In this document: piece by piece, positions 8,941 to 15,875 of the stretch
How positions within the stretch are numbered: position 1 is the first letter of the stretch
How the letters are laid out: each line of letters starts with the position of its first letter
Origin: Desulfovibrio sp.
GTDB lineage: Bacteria > Desulfobacterota > Desulfovibrionia > Desulfovibrionales > Desulfovibrionaceae
Length of the DNA: 36,409 nucleotides
Direction: 5' to 3'
NCBI GenBank assembly: GCA_031279825.1
Contig: JAITHT010000027.1
Coordinates: 1 to 36,409 of the forward strand
Notes under the pieces: model-generated
What the model was told of the DNA's origin: nothing
The model's database searches: none
The model's input: the letters and a program-made list of their open reading frames with translations, nothing else
Made by a program: the position numbers and the translations under genes

Positions 8941-9630
8941 CTATTTTTGCGGAAAGCGGTAGTGCCCGGTAATGCCCCTGTTGTACCAGAATATAAAATT
9001 ATCTGATTCAGATGCCACAGGCCCGTCATTGTGCAGCAGCATAGGTATGCCGTCGGCATTGCGTATATCGGACAGAATAGCAATGTGATCGGGATTGGTA
9101 AAGGTAACTATATCGCCGGGCTGCCATTCGGCAAGATTTTTTGCGTCGGCGGGCGTGAAACGGGTCGTCAGGCGAAGCCCGTGCCGGGAAAAGAAGACTC
9201 TGAGGTTGGGCACGCGGCGAAAATCAATGTTGGGATCCGGTTTGGCGACTCGAGGATATGCGGAAAGATCCGCGCGGATATCAGCGTCGACCATTTTTTT
9301 GAGATCATACCCCGTATAGTGAAAGGCGTGCCAGATGATGTCAGTGCATGTGCCCTCCCAGGCGGGGGGATACCCGCCCCGGTAATAGGCGCTGCGATAT
9401 ATGGGACGCCGAAGGACCGCCTTGCGCGCCCCGAGAATGAGATCGTCGGTATCGCTGACGCCGTTCCCGTTAGTGTCTTTTTGCGAACGGATAAAGGGAG
9501 ATTCCGGGGAGGACGCGGCATGCGCTCCCCCCCGGAGAGTGAAGGCCGCATCATGCCGATCCATGTACATGAGCGAAATGAAACCGGCTACCAGCAATAC
9601 GCAGGAACACAGCGCTACAGGATTAGGCAT
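8941..9630 (-). CDS. Exported DUF1287-family protein with calcium-loop motif
   Basis: The 229-residue protein starts MPNPVALCSC, with a hydrophobic N-terminal segment (about 5-22) acting as signal peptide or anchor. Residues 52-63 read DTNGNGVSDTDD, the DxNxNGxxDxxD spacing of thrombospondin type 3-like calcium loops. The DUF1287 core follows: GTCTDIIWHAF (Cys95), GYDLKKMVDADI, DHIAILSD (His182) and LLHNDGP. The conserved Cys and His fit a papain/NlpC-like fold, so a cell-envelope hydrolase is plausible but unproven. I start at 9630 because GGAG lies ten bases upstream. That start overlaps the 3' end of the small ORF before it, so the two are probably translationally coupled. The longer open frame from 9858 overlaps that ORF and lacks support. 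Confidence 0.82.
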   Translation of the reverse strand: MPNPVALCSCVLLVAGFISLMYMDRHDAAFTLRGGAHAASSPESPFIRSQKDTNGNGVSDTDDLILGARKAVLRRPIYRSAYYRGGYPPAWEGTCTDIIWHAFHYTGYDLKKMVDADIRADLSAYPRVAKPDPNIDFRRVPNLRVFFSRHGLRLTTRFTPADAKNLAEWQPGDIVTFTNPDHIAILSDIRNADGIPMLLHNDGPVASESDNFIFWYNRGITGHYRFPQK

Positions 9631-9787
9631 GTGTGGGCATCTCCATGCCGGGAAGCGCCTCGGGAAAACAGCGGACGTCGCTGCCCGCAATGCCGAATGC
9701 CAAAGCCATATGCAACGTTTGATTGAGATCGGCGCTCGGTGACGGCAGGCGCATTTTTTTCGCGTAAATGGCTGTAGTAAGGCCCAT
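9623..9787 (-). CDS. Small 54-residue ORF coupled to the DUF1287 gene
   Basis: The minus strand encodes a short protein starting MGLTTAIYAKKMRL and ending MEMPTHA. GAGG lies five bases upstream of its ATG. Its stop codon overlaps the downstream start region (ATGCCTAA), the usual sign of translational coupling. I see no signal peptide, membrane span or known motif. It lies between the M20 peptidase stop (63 bases upstream) and the DUF1287 gene. It could be a real small protein, a leader peptide, or a chance frame; the ribosome site and overlap favour expression. Confidence 0.5.
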   Translation of the reverse strand: MGLTTAIYAKKMRLPSPSADLNQTLHMALAFGIAGSDVRCFPEALPGMEMPTHA

Positions 9788-9850
9788 AATGCCTCTATCT
9801 CCTGAAAGAGCTTTCTTCTTTGCGGGCGCGTCGCCGAAAATAAGAAATCC

Positions 9851-11080
9851 TCATCCAAGGGGGCTGAAAAGCATGGACAGGATCACTTTGGCGTCGGCGA
9901 TGGCGGCGGAAATACGTGAGCATTCGTTAGGGGAGTGCGCGTTGGGCACAAGCGTGGCCCAAACGGCTGTTTGCAATTTTTTGCGCCTGAGGCAGGCGGC
10001 TACGGTCTGGCCGCCCACGCCGCATAAGCGCGCGTCGATACATCGCATTTTTTTGAGAGCCGCCGCCAGACTTCTCACGACGGGCGCATCCGCCGGAGTC
10101 GCCTCCGGAGCCCGTTCGCTGTGTACTATGTCCACGTCGATGTCCGCCTTATAGCACGCGCCCACTTCCGAGGCAATGGCGCGAATTTCTCTTTCCACGT
10201 CATCAAGATCGTATTCGGGCAGCACCCGACAGTCGAGGTAAAAAACGTCACGTCCCGGCAAGGTGTTGATATTCTCCACGTTGGCTTCTTTTTTAGACGG
10301 CACGAAGGTAGACCAGGAGGGGGTGAAAAGAGCGTTCTTATTGCGAAAGAGGCGGTGGAGGCGCTCAAGTTCAAGCACACAGGCGGAAGCCGCCACCAAG
10401 GAGTTGACGCCCTCGTTTGGAATGCTTGCATGGCATTGCTTGCCGGTAACGCTCAAGCGCAGCCACAGACAGCTCTTTTCGGCGATCTCGACCATACTGC
10501 CGCTGGAGTTTCCCATATCGGGCACAAGGATGCCATCGTCCTCGGCGATGAGGTCCGGCGCTGATTCAAGGACGTGGGGCAGGCCGAATTTCATGCCGGT
10601 CTCCTCATCGGCCACGAATAAAAGACCCAACGAGAGTTCCGGAGTCACCCCGTTGTGAATCAGGGCGTCAGCCGCCAGCATAGCCGTGACGATGGCCTGC
10701 TGGTTGTCCTCGACGCCGCGTCCGAAAAGGAGATCACCGTCAACCCGGAGTTCGTAAGGGGGGCTGTGCCAGAGCGCGAGGTCTCCGGGCGGCACGATAT
10801 CCATATGGCCGATGATCCAGAGGGTACGTTTTCGTCCGCCCGGGACGCGGGCGGAGATATTCGGGCGAAAGCCGGCGCTGACCCGCATGTCGGGACAAGG
10901 GTATCGGCGAATTTCCGAAAGGCCCATATGCGCGAGTTCCGCCTCGAGCCATGCCGCTTTTTCGTTTTCTCCCGTTCCGTTATTTTCCGGGCCGATGGCC
11001 GGACGGCCGGTCATTTCCCGTTGCCAGCGGATGATGCGGTTCCGTTGGGAATCCAGATAGTCGCATAATTGACTGAGCAC
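9851..11080 (-). CDS. M20-family metallopeptidase (ArgE/DapE/succinyl-diaminopimelate desuccinylase-like)
   Basis: This 409-residue, probably cytosolic, di-zinc hydrolase shows the M20 ligands: His92 and Asp94 in IIGHMDIVPPGD, Asp125 in GRGVEDNQQ, the catalytic Glu pair in VADEETG (159-160), Asp in LVPDMGN and a late His in PNAHSPNE. The dimerisation domain lies in the middle (about 205-320). The start codon is GTG at 11078-11080, with GGAGG four to five bases upstream; an ATG overlapping it is out of frame. The family acts on N-acyl amino acids, dipeptides or acyl-diaminopimelate and the exact substrate cannot be told. I avoid a gene symbol for that reason. It seems to be the first gene of the group leading to hslV. 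Confidence 0.9.
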   Translation of the reverse strand: MLSQLCDYLDSQRNRIIRWQREMTGRPAIGPENNGTGENEKAAWLEAELAHMGLSEIRRYPCPDMRVSAGFRPNISARVPGGRKRTLWIIGHMDIVPPGDLALWHSPPYELRVDGDLLFGRGVEDNQQAIVTAMLAADALIHNGVTPELSLGLLFVADEETGMKFGLPHVLESAPDLIAEDDGILVPDMGNSSGSMVEIAEKSCLWLRLSVTGKQCHASIPNEGVNSLVAASACVLELERLHRLFRNKNALFTPSWSTFVPSKKEANVENINTLPGRDVFYLDCRVLPEYDLDDVEREIRAIASEVGACYKADIDVDIVHSERAPEATPADAPVVRSLAAALKKMRCIDARLCGVGGQTVAACLRRKKLQTAVWATLVPNAHSPNECSRISAAIADAKVILSMLFSPLG

Positions 11081-11122
11081 ATTTCCTCCTGTGAACGGAA
11101 CCGCACGTTTCTTGCCCGAGGA

Positions 11123-11276
11123 CTAGCGTCTAATTGCAAAAATTCCAAGTAGATTGTTGCGGATATTTTTGCAGGATCGTCGGCTGAAAAATATGATTTT
11201 CAGGCGACTTACGCCGCCTTCGGCGGCGTAAGACTCTCCAGAGTTTTATAGTGTTTACTTTGCAGGTAAACACTAG
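11123..11276. repeat. Structured dispersed element, copy A (MITE-like)
   Basis: About 154 bases here match 33888-34046 in the same orientation along nearly the full length. The ends are inverted repeats: CTAGCGTCTAATTGCAAA at the left and the complement of CTAGTGTTTACCTGCAAA at the right. Both termini carry a TA dinucleotide. Internally it folds into consecutive hairpins: 11179-11208, 11210-11230 (9-bp stem, TTC loop), 11233-11244 (TCCA loop) and 11251-11273 (8-bp stem). Differences from the other copy keep the stems paired. It lies between the M20 gene and the PxxKW gene. Confidence 0.8.
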
Positions 11277-11292
11277 TATCCGTAAAAGCGAA

Positions 11293-11496
11293 AGGCAGGG
11301 AAAGGGCGAGTCCCTCCCTGCCTCTATGTGCCGCCAGAGGCGTGCCCGTACGCATGCCGCCGTCACGCGCGATGCTTCGCTACGTCCGACCTGTAACGAT
11401 CACAAAGCGAAAAAGGCGGTTTTTGCTTTGTGATCGCCGTTTATCGCGGCGCGCCGGTACGCGGCAGAAAGCGTATTGTAGGTGTTACCGCGTACC
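11293..11496. repeat. Three perfect inverted repeats in gene-free DNA
   Basis: The gap between the M20 start and the PxxKW stop holds three long perfect stems besides the dispersed element. They are 9 bp (11293-11301 with 11315-11323), 11 bp plus an inner 5 bp (11398-11414 with 11420-11435) and 9 bp (11456-11464 with 11488-11496). None has a clean T-run beyond the stem. One may act as a terminator for the PxxKW gene; otherwise they look like remnants of palindromic repeats. Confidence 0.6.
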
Positions 11497-11508
11497 ATGG
11501 CCTAGCGT

Positions 11509-11793
11509 CTAGCGTCCTTTCCCTTTGGCGGCACGCTTGGATGCCTTCAGTGGGTTTACTTTCCCTTGGGCTGTTTGCACAACGCGGGTATGGGTGGAAA
11601 AATTGCAATTGCCCAGGGACCATTTACTGGCAGGCATGGGGTAACTGGAACAGTATTGCGTCCCTTCGAAATCTCGAACCCGGGCGCACCCTTCACACTT
11701 GTCAATAACAGCCTGAAACAGCGCTCCGTTATACATCATGCCTTCAGCGGTTTGCCTCGCGCCCGGAAAGGCGCCTGCGGTCGTCGTGCTCAT
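11509..11793 (-). CDS. PxxKW-family cysteine-rich protein
   Basis: This 94-residue soluble protein contains the defining PASKW block (54-58). Four Cys residues are arranged as a CxxC pair (Cys33, Cys36) plus Cys48 and Cys63, a pattern able to bind zinc or an iron-sulfur cluster. The tail is Lys/Ala-rich (KASKRAAKGKGR), which suggests nucleic-acid contact. The family is known from sulfate-reducing and related bacteria and has no established function. AGAGGA lies six bases upstream of the ATG at 11793. The gene stands alone, flanked by repeat elements on both sides. Recognition is from the motif and overall sequence; the metal binding is inference. Confidence 0.85.
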   Translation of the reverse strand: MSTTTAGAFPGARQTAEGMMYNGALFQAVIDKCEGCARVRDFEGTQYCSSYPMPASKWSLGNCNFSTHTRVVQTAQGKVNPLKASKRAAKGKGR

Positions 11794-11815
11794 ACAATGT
11801 CCTCTTTGTTCACGT

Positions 11816-11947
11816 CTAGAGCAGATTAACTTTGAAACGTTGCACTCGTCGCCCTCGGCGAAAACAAGTTTCGCCTACTCCTCGTGCACGAGATCCGGCG
11901 CTTACGCTGCCGGTTGACAGAGCATTTTCAAAGTGAAAATGCTCTAG
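11816..11947. repeat. TA-flanked miniature inverted-repeat element (132 bp)
   Basis: The termini are 22-base inverted repeats matching at 19 positions. The left end (11816-11837) begins CTAGAGCAGATTAAC and the right end (11926-11947) is its complement. The outermost TA on each side fits a TA target duplication, as made by IS630/mariner-type transposases. The right end is also a perfect 12-bp hairpin (11919-11945), and a 12-base palindrome sits at 11881-11892. It lies directly upstream of the PxxKW gene, so it may carry or displace that gene's promoter. Confidence 0.7.
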
Positions 11948-11982
11948 CGGCGAAATATAGTGTTTTATCCGCCGCAATCTAG

Positions 11983-13353
11983 TCATATTTGGGAAAAGGT
12001 CAAGGGATTTTTCATGTCCGTCTTTTCCTCTTCCAATTTTTTCACGGTGCGGAAGTACGCGATGCCTAAAGGTATGCAGGCTCCGATCCAGGCCAAAGGA
12101 TTGGCGAGACTTGCCCCGAATAATCCGAAGGATCGGGTCAGCACAACGGCGGCAAGTGTTCGCATGAGAAGCTCCATAATTCCCGCCAGGGTCGGCGCAA
12201 GGCTTTTTCCCAAGCCCTGCAGGGAAAAACGGAAAATGAAAAGAAGCGATAACACCCAGTACATGGAGCCGTTAACCATGAGAAACATATAGGCGGGACG
12301 GAGAATTTCCTCGTGTCCGGCCCCCGTGAACAGGCGGATGCACCATGGTCCCAGAAGGATGTTCGCCAGCGCGATACCCACACTGAAAGATAGAGACATG
12401 GCCGCGCAATGCCGCACCCCGAGGCGGATGCGGGCAATATCCCCCGCGCCGTAGTTTTGGCCCACATAGGTCCCCATGGCCAGTCCGAAAGACGCCATGG
12501 GCAGTATCGCTATAAGATCGATGGTCCGGGCGATGCTGAAGGCGGCTACGGCCGTTTCTCCAAGACCGTTCAGCGCCCACTGCATGATGATGGCGCCGAT
12601 GGCTATGATGGATGCCTGGAATCCCATGGGCAGGCCGATTCTCGCCGATTCCGACAGAGTATTCGCCCGGATGCGCCAATGCTCTCTTCGCGGATGCAGC
12701 AGGGGAACCTTGCGGACAATATAGGCCACGCACAACAGGGAGGAGAAGACCTGCGCGAGCACGGTGGCACAGGCCGCTCCCTCCACCCCCATGCCGAAGC
12801 CCAGGATAAAAAGCAGTTCCAGAATAATATTACACAGGCAGGCCGCGGACAGAAACAAAAGAGGAGGCCGGGAATCTCCGAGGGCGAGAATCGCGTTTGA
12901 GAGCATGTTGAAAAGAGTGGTAGCCGCGCTTCCCGCGTAAACGATGCGGATGAAACGGTGGGCGTCGTCAAGGAGCGCCGGAGGAGTTCGCAGCAGCAGG
13001 AGGATATCGCGGGAGAACAGTACGCCCGCTATGGTGAGCGCAAGAGAGAGTCCCGCGCACAGGAAAAGACCGGCGCAAAAAGCTCTGCGCGCGTTATCGG
13101 CGTCTCGGGCGCCCACATGTCGCGCAATGACGAGGGAAAATCCGGAGGTCATGGCCTGGATGAATCCGATGATGAAAAACATGATGCCCATTGTGCCGCC
13201 CACCGACGCCAGCGCATGCACGTTGATGAAGCGGCCCACGATGACGGTGTCGCTCATGCCGTAAAACTGCTGGAATAAATTGCCGATGAAGAGCGGGAGA
13301 GCAAAACGGAAAATGAGCGGCGCGGGCCGCCCGGATGTAAGCGCGGCGGTCAT
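11983..13353 (-). CDS. MATE-family multidrug/solute exporter
   Basis: This 456-residue inner-membrane protein has about twelve hydrophobic segments in two homologous halves. The MATE signature appears near the N-terminus (PLFIGNLFQQFYGMSDTVIVG) and is echoed in the second half (LPMGFQASIIAIGAIIMQ). Such carriers export cationic drugs, or in some subfamilies lipid-linked or peptide products, using a sodium or proton gradient. GGGAGG lies about seven bases upstream of the ATG at 13353. The preceding TVP38-like gene ends 31 bases earlier, so GT2, TVP38-like and MATE probably form an operon. The substrate is not predictable from sequence. Confidence 0.93.
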   Translation of the reverse strand: MTAALTSGRPAPLIFRFALPLFIGNLFQQFYGMSDTVIVGRFINVHALASVGGTMGIMFFIIGFIQAMTSGFSLVIARHVGARDADNARRAFCAGLFLCAGLSLALTIAGVLFSRDILLLLRTPPALLDDAHRFIRIVYAGSAATTLFNMLSNAILALGDSRPPLLFLSAACLCNIILELLFILGFGMGVEGAACATVLAQVFSSLLCVAYIVRKVPLLHPRREHWRIRANTLSESARIGLPMGFQASIIAIGAIIMQWALNGLGETAVAAFSIARTIDLIAILPMASFGLAMGTYVGQNYGAGDIARIRLGVRHCAAMSLSFSVGIALANILLGPWCIRLFTGAGHEEILRPAYMFLMVNGSMYWVLSLLFIFRFSLQGLGKSLAPTLAGIMELLMRTLAAVVLTRSFGLFGASLANPLAWIGACIPLGIAYFRTVKKLEEEKTDMKNPLTFSQI

Positions 13354-13384
13354 ACGTATCCCTCCCGCCTATGTTACGGATGCA

Positions 13385-14131
13385 TTAATTGTCAATTTGA
13401 TTACCCTTGAAACGGCGGTAGAGCAGGAAGCCGAGTAAGGAGGACGCGATAAGCAGGATAGCGGAAAGCGTAGTGCGCCAGAGAGGCGCTATCCTGATGC
13501 CGCTGCCGAGCAGCGCGAAGATGACGGTTTGCGGCAGATAGCCGATGGCGGAGCCGCCGATAAAGGAGGAAGCCGGAATGCCGGTGAGCCCTGCGGCGAG
13601 ATTGGTCAGCGCGTTGTTGCCTATGGGAAAGCAACGGATGGCGATAGTCATGATAAAGGGACTGTGAGCCAGAAAGGCATCCAGGCGCTGGATGCGTCCG
13701 CCGAAGCGGCGTTGCAGAAAGGAACGGGCCAGCAGGCGCGAATAGAAAAAGGCGCCGCTGCAACCGGCAATGAGACCTATGCTGCTGAAAATCACGCCGA
13801 ACAGCGCTCCGAAGGCGTAACCGCCAAGGGCGCTTAACGCTTGGCGGGGCACGCCGAGAGGAGAGAGCAGGGTCACCAGGAGCATATAGAGCAGGATGCC
13901 GCCGCCTGTAAACGTCTCTCGGGAGGGATCCCGCAAATGGGAATTTGCCCAGGTAGGATCAAGAACGTCTTCCAGGTTGAAGATATGGGCAAAGAAGCCT
14001 ATTCCCGCCAGAGTAAGAAACAGAACGCCGAGTTTAATCGTGGAGTGAAGAAGGCGAGAATGGGACGGATGAGCTTGATCTCCGGCCTTGCGCATGGCTT
14101 GGGGAAGAGAGGGCAGGTGAAAAAAGGACAT
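13385..14131 (-). CDS. TVP38/TMEM64 (DedA superfamily) membrane protein
   Basis: This 248-residue protein has about five to six membrane segments. The SNARE-associated/VTT core includes LLYMLLVTLLSPLGVPRQALSALGGYAFG and FIMTIAIRCFPIGNNALTNLAAGLTGI, with the family's Arg and Pro-rich re-entrant segments. DedA-superfamily proteins are linked to lipid flipping and membrane homeostasis. It sits 34 bases after a GT2 glycosyltransferase that could charge an undecaprenyl carrier, and just before a MATE exporter. A shared role in moving lipid-linked sugars is possible but inferred only from neighbours. Confidence 0.85.
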   Translation of the reverse strand: MSFFHLPSLPQAMRKAGDQAHPSHSRLLHSTIKLGVLFLTLAGIGFFAHIFNLEDVLDPTWANSHLRDPSRETFTGGGILLYMLLVTLLSPLGVPRQALSALGGYAFGALFGVIFSSIGLIAGCSGAFFYSRLLARSFLQRRFGGRIQRLDAFLAHSPFIMTIAIRCFPIGNNALTNLAAGLTGIPASSFIGGSAIGYLPQTVIFALLGSGIRIAPLWRTTLSAILLIASSLLGFLLYRRFKGNQIDN

Positions 14132-14165
14132 GCGGATGTTCCCGTAGTGAAAATACTCTGAGCGA

Positions 14166-14918
14166 TCATTCTTGACCCCGGCTGCGCTCCTTGATGTGAT
14201 AGGCTATATGCCGTGCCTGCATCCAGCGCACGGCCAAAAGGTCATAAAAAGCGCTGAAGGCTCTGTCCCAGACTCCATATTTGGAGTGGCCGTAGCGGCG
14301 CGGGCGGTGGTTGACCTGTACTTCCGTCACTTTCGCGCCCTGCATTTTCATAAGGGTGGGGAAAAAGCGGTGCATGCCCGTAAACATGGGAAGACGGCGG
14401 GCCAGAGAGGCTTGCATCACCTTCAGCGAGCAGCCGGTGTCCCTGACGTTTTCCCGCGACAGGAAGTTTCTCACCGCATTGGCGATTTTTGAGGAAAAGC
14501 GCTTGATGAGCGTATCCCGCCGTTTGGCGCGCCAACCGATGATCATGTCTCCTTCCCGCTCGTACACGTCAAGCATGTGGGGGATATCCGCCGGATCGTT
14601 CTGCAAATCCGAATCAAGTGTGACGAATATCTCGCCGCGCGCTTCCCGGAATCCGGCGGCAAAGGCGGCGGATTGCCCTCTGTTTTCCTCAAAGGCGACA
14701 TACCCTATGCGAGCTTCATCGGTGGCAAGACGGCGTATGATGTCGAGGCCGGCATCCCGGCTGCCGTCATCCACAAAAACGATCTCCCATGTGCGGTTCT
14801 GGACGCGCATGGCCCTGCTGATTTCATCCCACAGTATCGAGATATTCTTTTCTTCATTATATACGGGGATAATAATGCTGACCAACGGGTCTGCCTGCGG
14901 ATGAGTCGCTTGTGTCAT
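14166..14918 (-). CDS. GT2 glycosyltransferase, dolichol-phosphate mannosyltransferase-like
   Basis: This 250-residue cytoplasmic-face enzyme has the GT-A fold signatures VSIIIPVYNEEKN near the N-terminus, FVDDGSRD, and the metal-binding DxD in VTLDSDLQNDP. The C-terminal half (GMHRFFPTLMKMQGAKVTEVQVNHRPR) is typical of polyprenyl-phosphate glycosyltransferases. Unlike ArnC/GtrB-type proteins, it lacks the two C-terminal membrane helices. It most likely transfers a hexose to a polyprenyl phosphate. The start at 14918 has AAGGA about twelve bases upstream, a rather long spacing. It heads the probable operon with the TVP38-like and MATE genes. Confidence 0.88.
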   Translation of the reverse strand: MTQATHPQADPLVSIIIPVYNEEKNISILWDEISRAMRVQNRTWEIVFVDDGSRDAGLDIIRRLATDEARIGYVAFEENRGQSAAFAAGFREARGEIFVTLDSDLQNDPADIPHMLDVYEREGDMIIGWRAKRRDTLIKRFSSKIANAVRNFLSRENVRDTGCSLKVMQASLARRLPMFTGMHRFFPTLMKMQGAKVTEVQVNHRPRRYGHSKYGVWDRAFSAFYDLLAVRWMQARHIAYHIKERSRGQE

Positions 14919-15066
14919 TACGGCGGAATTTCCTTGATGTCTTGCGTTGCGCGCGACGATACAGCAGTCGTGGCCGCTTGTAAATATTGTCCGATCTCTT
15001 CACCCCCCGACGCCCGTTTGTTGTACGCGAAAAAATCCGCATGGCAGGCCGACGATGCCGGACGGA

Positions 15067-15510
15067 TCACAGGATCGAAAGCAGCACCGATTCAACCATG
15101 CCAATCAGATCCTTGTGTTTGCCGCTGATGGTGATGAGATAGAAACGTTTTTCCATTACTATGATAGAGGCTTCGGAATCCACTCCTTCGGGAGACTTGA
15201 AGGTAAAGGAATAGCAATTGGGATCCGCCTTAACCGGTTTTGATCCTTTGAATTCCTCCGCGTAGGCCTCGGCCAGTTCCTCGGCTGACATGCCTTCAAA
15301 AAAGGTGTCCGCGGTGGATTCCACCGTAACCACCAATGTAGCGGATTTATCCCGGGCGATAAAGGCGGCTGTTGCGCCTTCACGTTGTATATCCCATCCC
15401 GGCGGCAGATCAATGGAGAAATCGGAGAATTCCTTGACTTCCGCATAGGCATGGCATGCATGGAGCATGCTCAGGCAAAGAACGAGCATTGCCAGGAAAA
15501 GGTCTTTCAT
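15067..15510 (-). CDS. Small secreted protein, PsbP/DcrB-like fold suspected
   Basis: This 147-residue protein begins MKDLFLAMLVLCLSM and has a clear signal peptide ending near HAYA. I chose 15510 over the longer frame because the hydrophobic segment then sits at the N-terminus. The mature part (FSIDLPPGWDIQREG..., FIARDKSATLVVTVES, YLITISGKHKDLIGMVESVL) resembles periplasmic proteins of the DUF1795/PsbP-like type: a beta sheet with a helical end. The possible lipobox-like LHAC is poor, so signal peptidase I cleavage is favoured. No catalytic motif is visible. A good promoter lies 85 bases upstream, divergent from typA. Confidence 0.72.
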   Translation of the reverse strand: MKDLFLAMLVLCLSMLHACHAYAEVKEFSDFSIDLPPGWDIQREGATAAFIARDKSATLVVTVESTADTFFEGMSAEELAEAYAEEFKGSKPVKADPNCYSFTFKSPEGVDSEASIIVMEKRFYLITISGKHKDLIGMVESVLLSIL

Positions 15511-15594
15511 GCTGCCCAATCTTCCGGCATGCATGGCGTAAGTGCATCCGGCGCATCGGCATTCGATACAGCCGCCCTTGCGCCGGCATCGTGC

Positions 15595-15623
15595 ATTGTA
15601 TTAAAAATATTCATAGTTAACAA
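15595..15623 (-). promoter_or_regulatory. Predicted promoter of the small secreted protein gene
   Basis: On the minus strand TTGTTA (plus 15618-15623) and TACAAT (plus 15595-15600) are spaced by exactly 17 bases of A/T-rich DNA. Transcription would start near 15588, leaving an untranslated leader of about 78 bases. The rest of the 365-base divergent region up to typA holds only the hairpin at 15719-15745. Confidence 0.6.
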
Positions 15624-15718
15624 ACATTATCCGTCAGTGTGCCATAAAAGCGGTTTTTCGCTGACCCTTTTTGATAATAACCAGAAGCGCATTGATAGAC
15701 AAGATACTTGCCGATAAC

Positions 15719-15745
15719 GTCCCCGGCCGGGCCGGACAATTTTTT
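15719..15745 (+). terminator. GC-rich hairpin with T-run upstream of typA (possible attenuator)
   Basis: GTCC (15719-15722) pairs with GGAC (15734-15737) around a CC/GG inner stem and a two-base bulge. AATTTTTT follows. It lies about 130 bases before the typA start, so it could attenuate a transcript that begins further upstream. The stem is short and imperfect. Confidence 0.3.
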
Positions 15746-15875
15746 GCTTGCGGTGGAGCGCCTCACAGGATAGGAACTGAATCCCCGCGCAAGATTGTCG
15801 TGCCGGTTTCCCATGCCCGTTCTTCCCGTCTATTTTTCCCGCGCGAATAGCGCGGCCCGTTGGAAACGCATCGCC

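Noticed and set aside
11081-11508. CRISPR array suggested by several inverted repeats
   Set aside because: The repeats differ from one another and there is no regular spacing or repeat-spacer pattern. No cas gene is present in the window.
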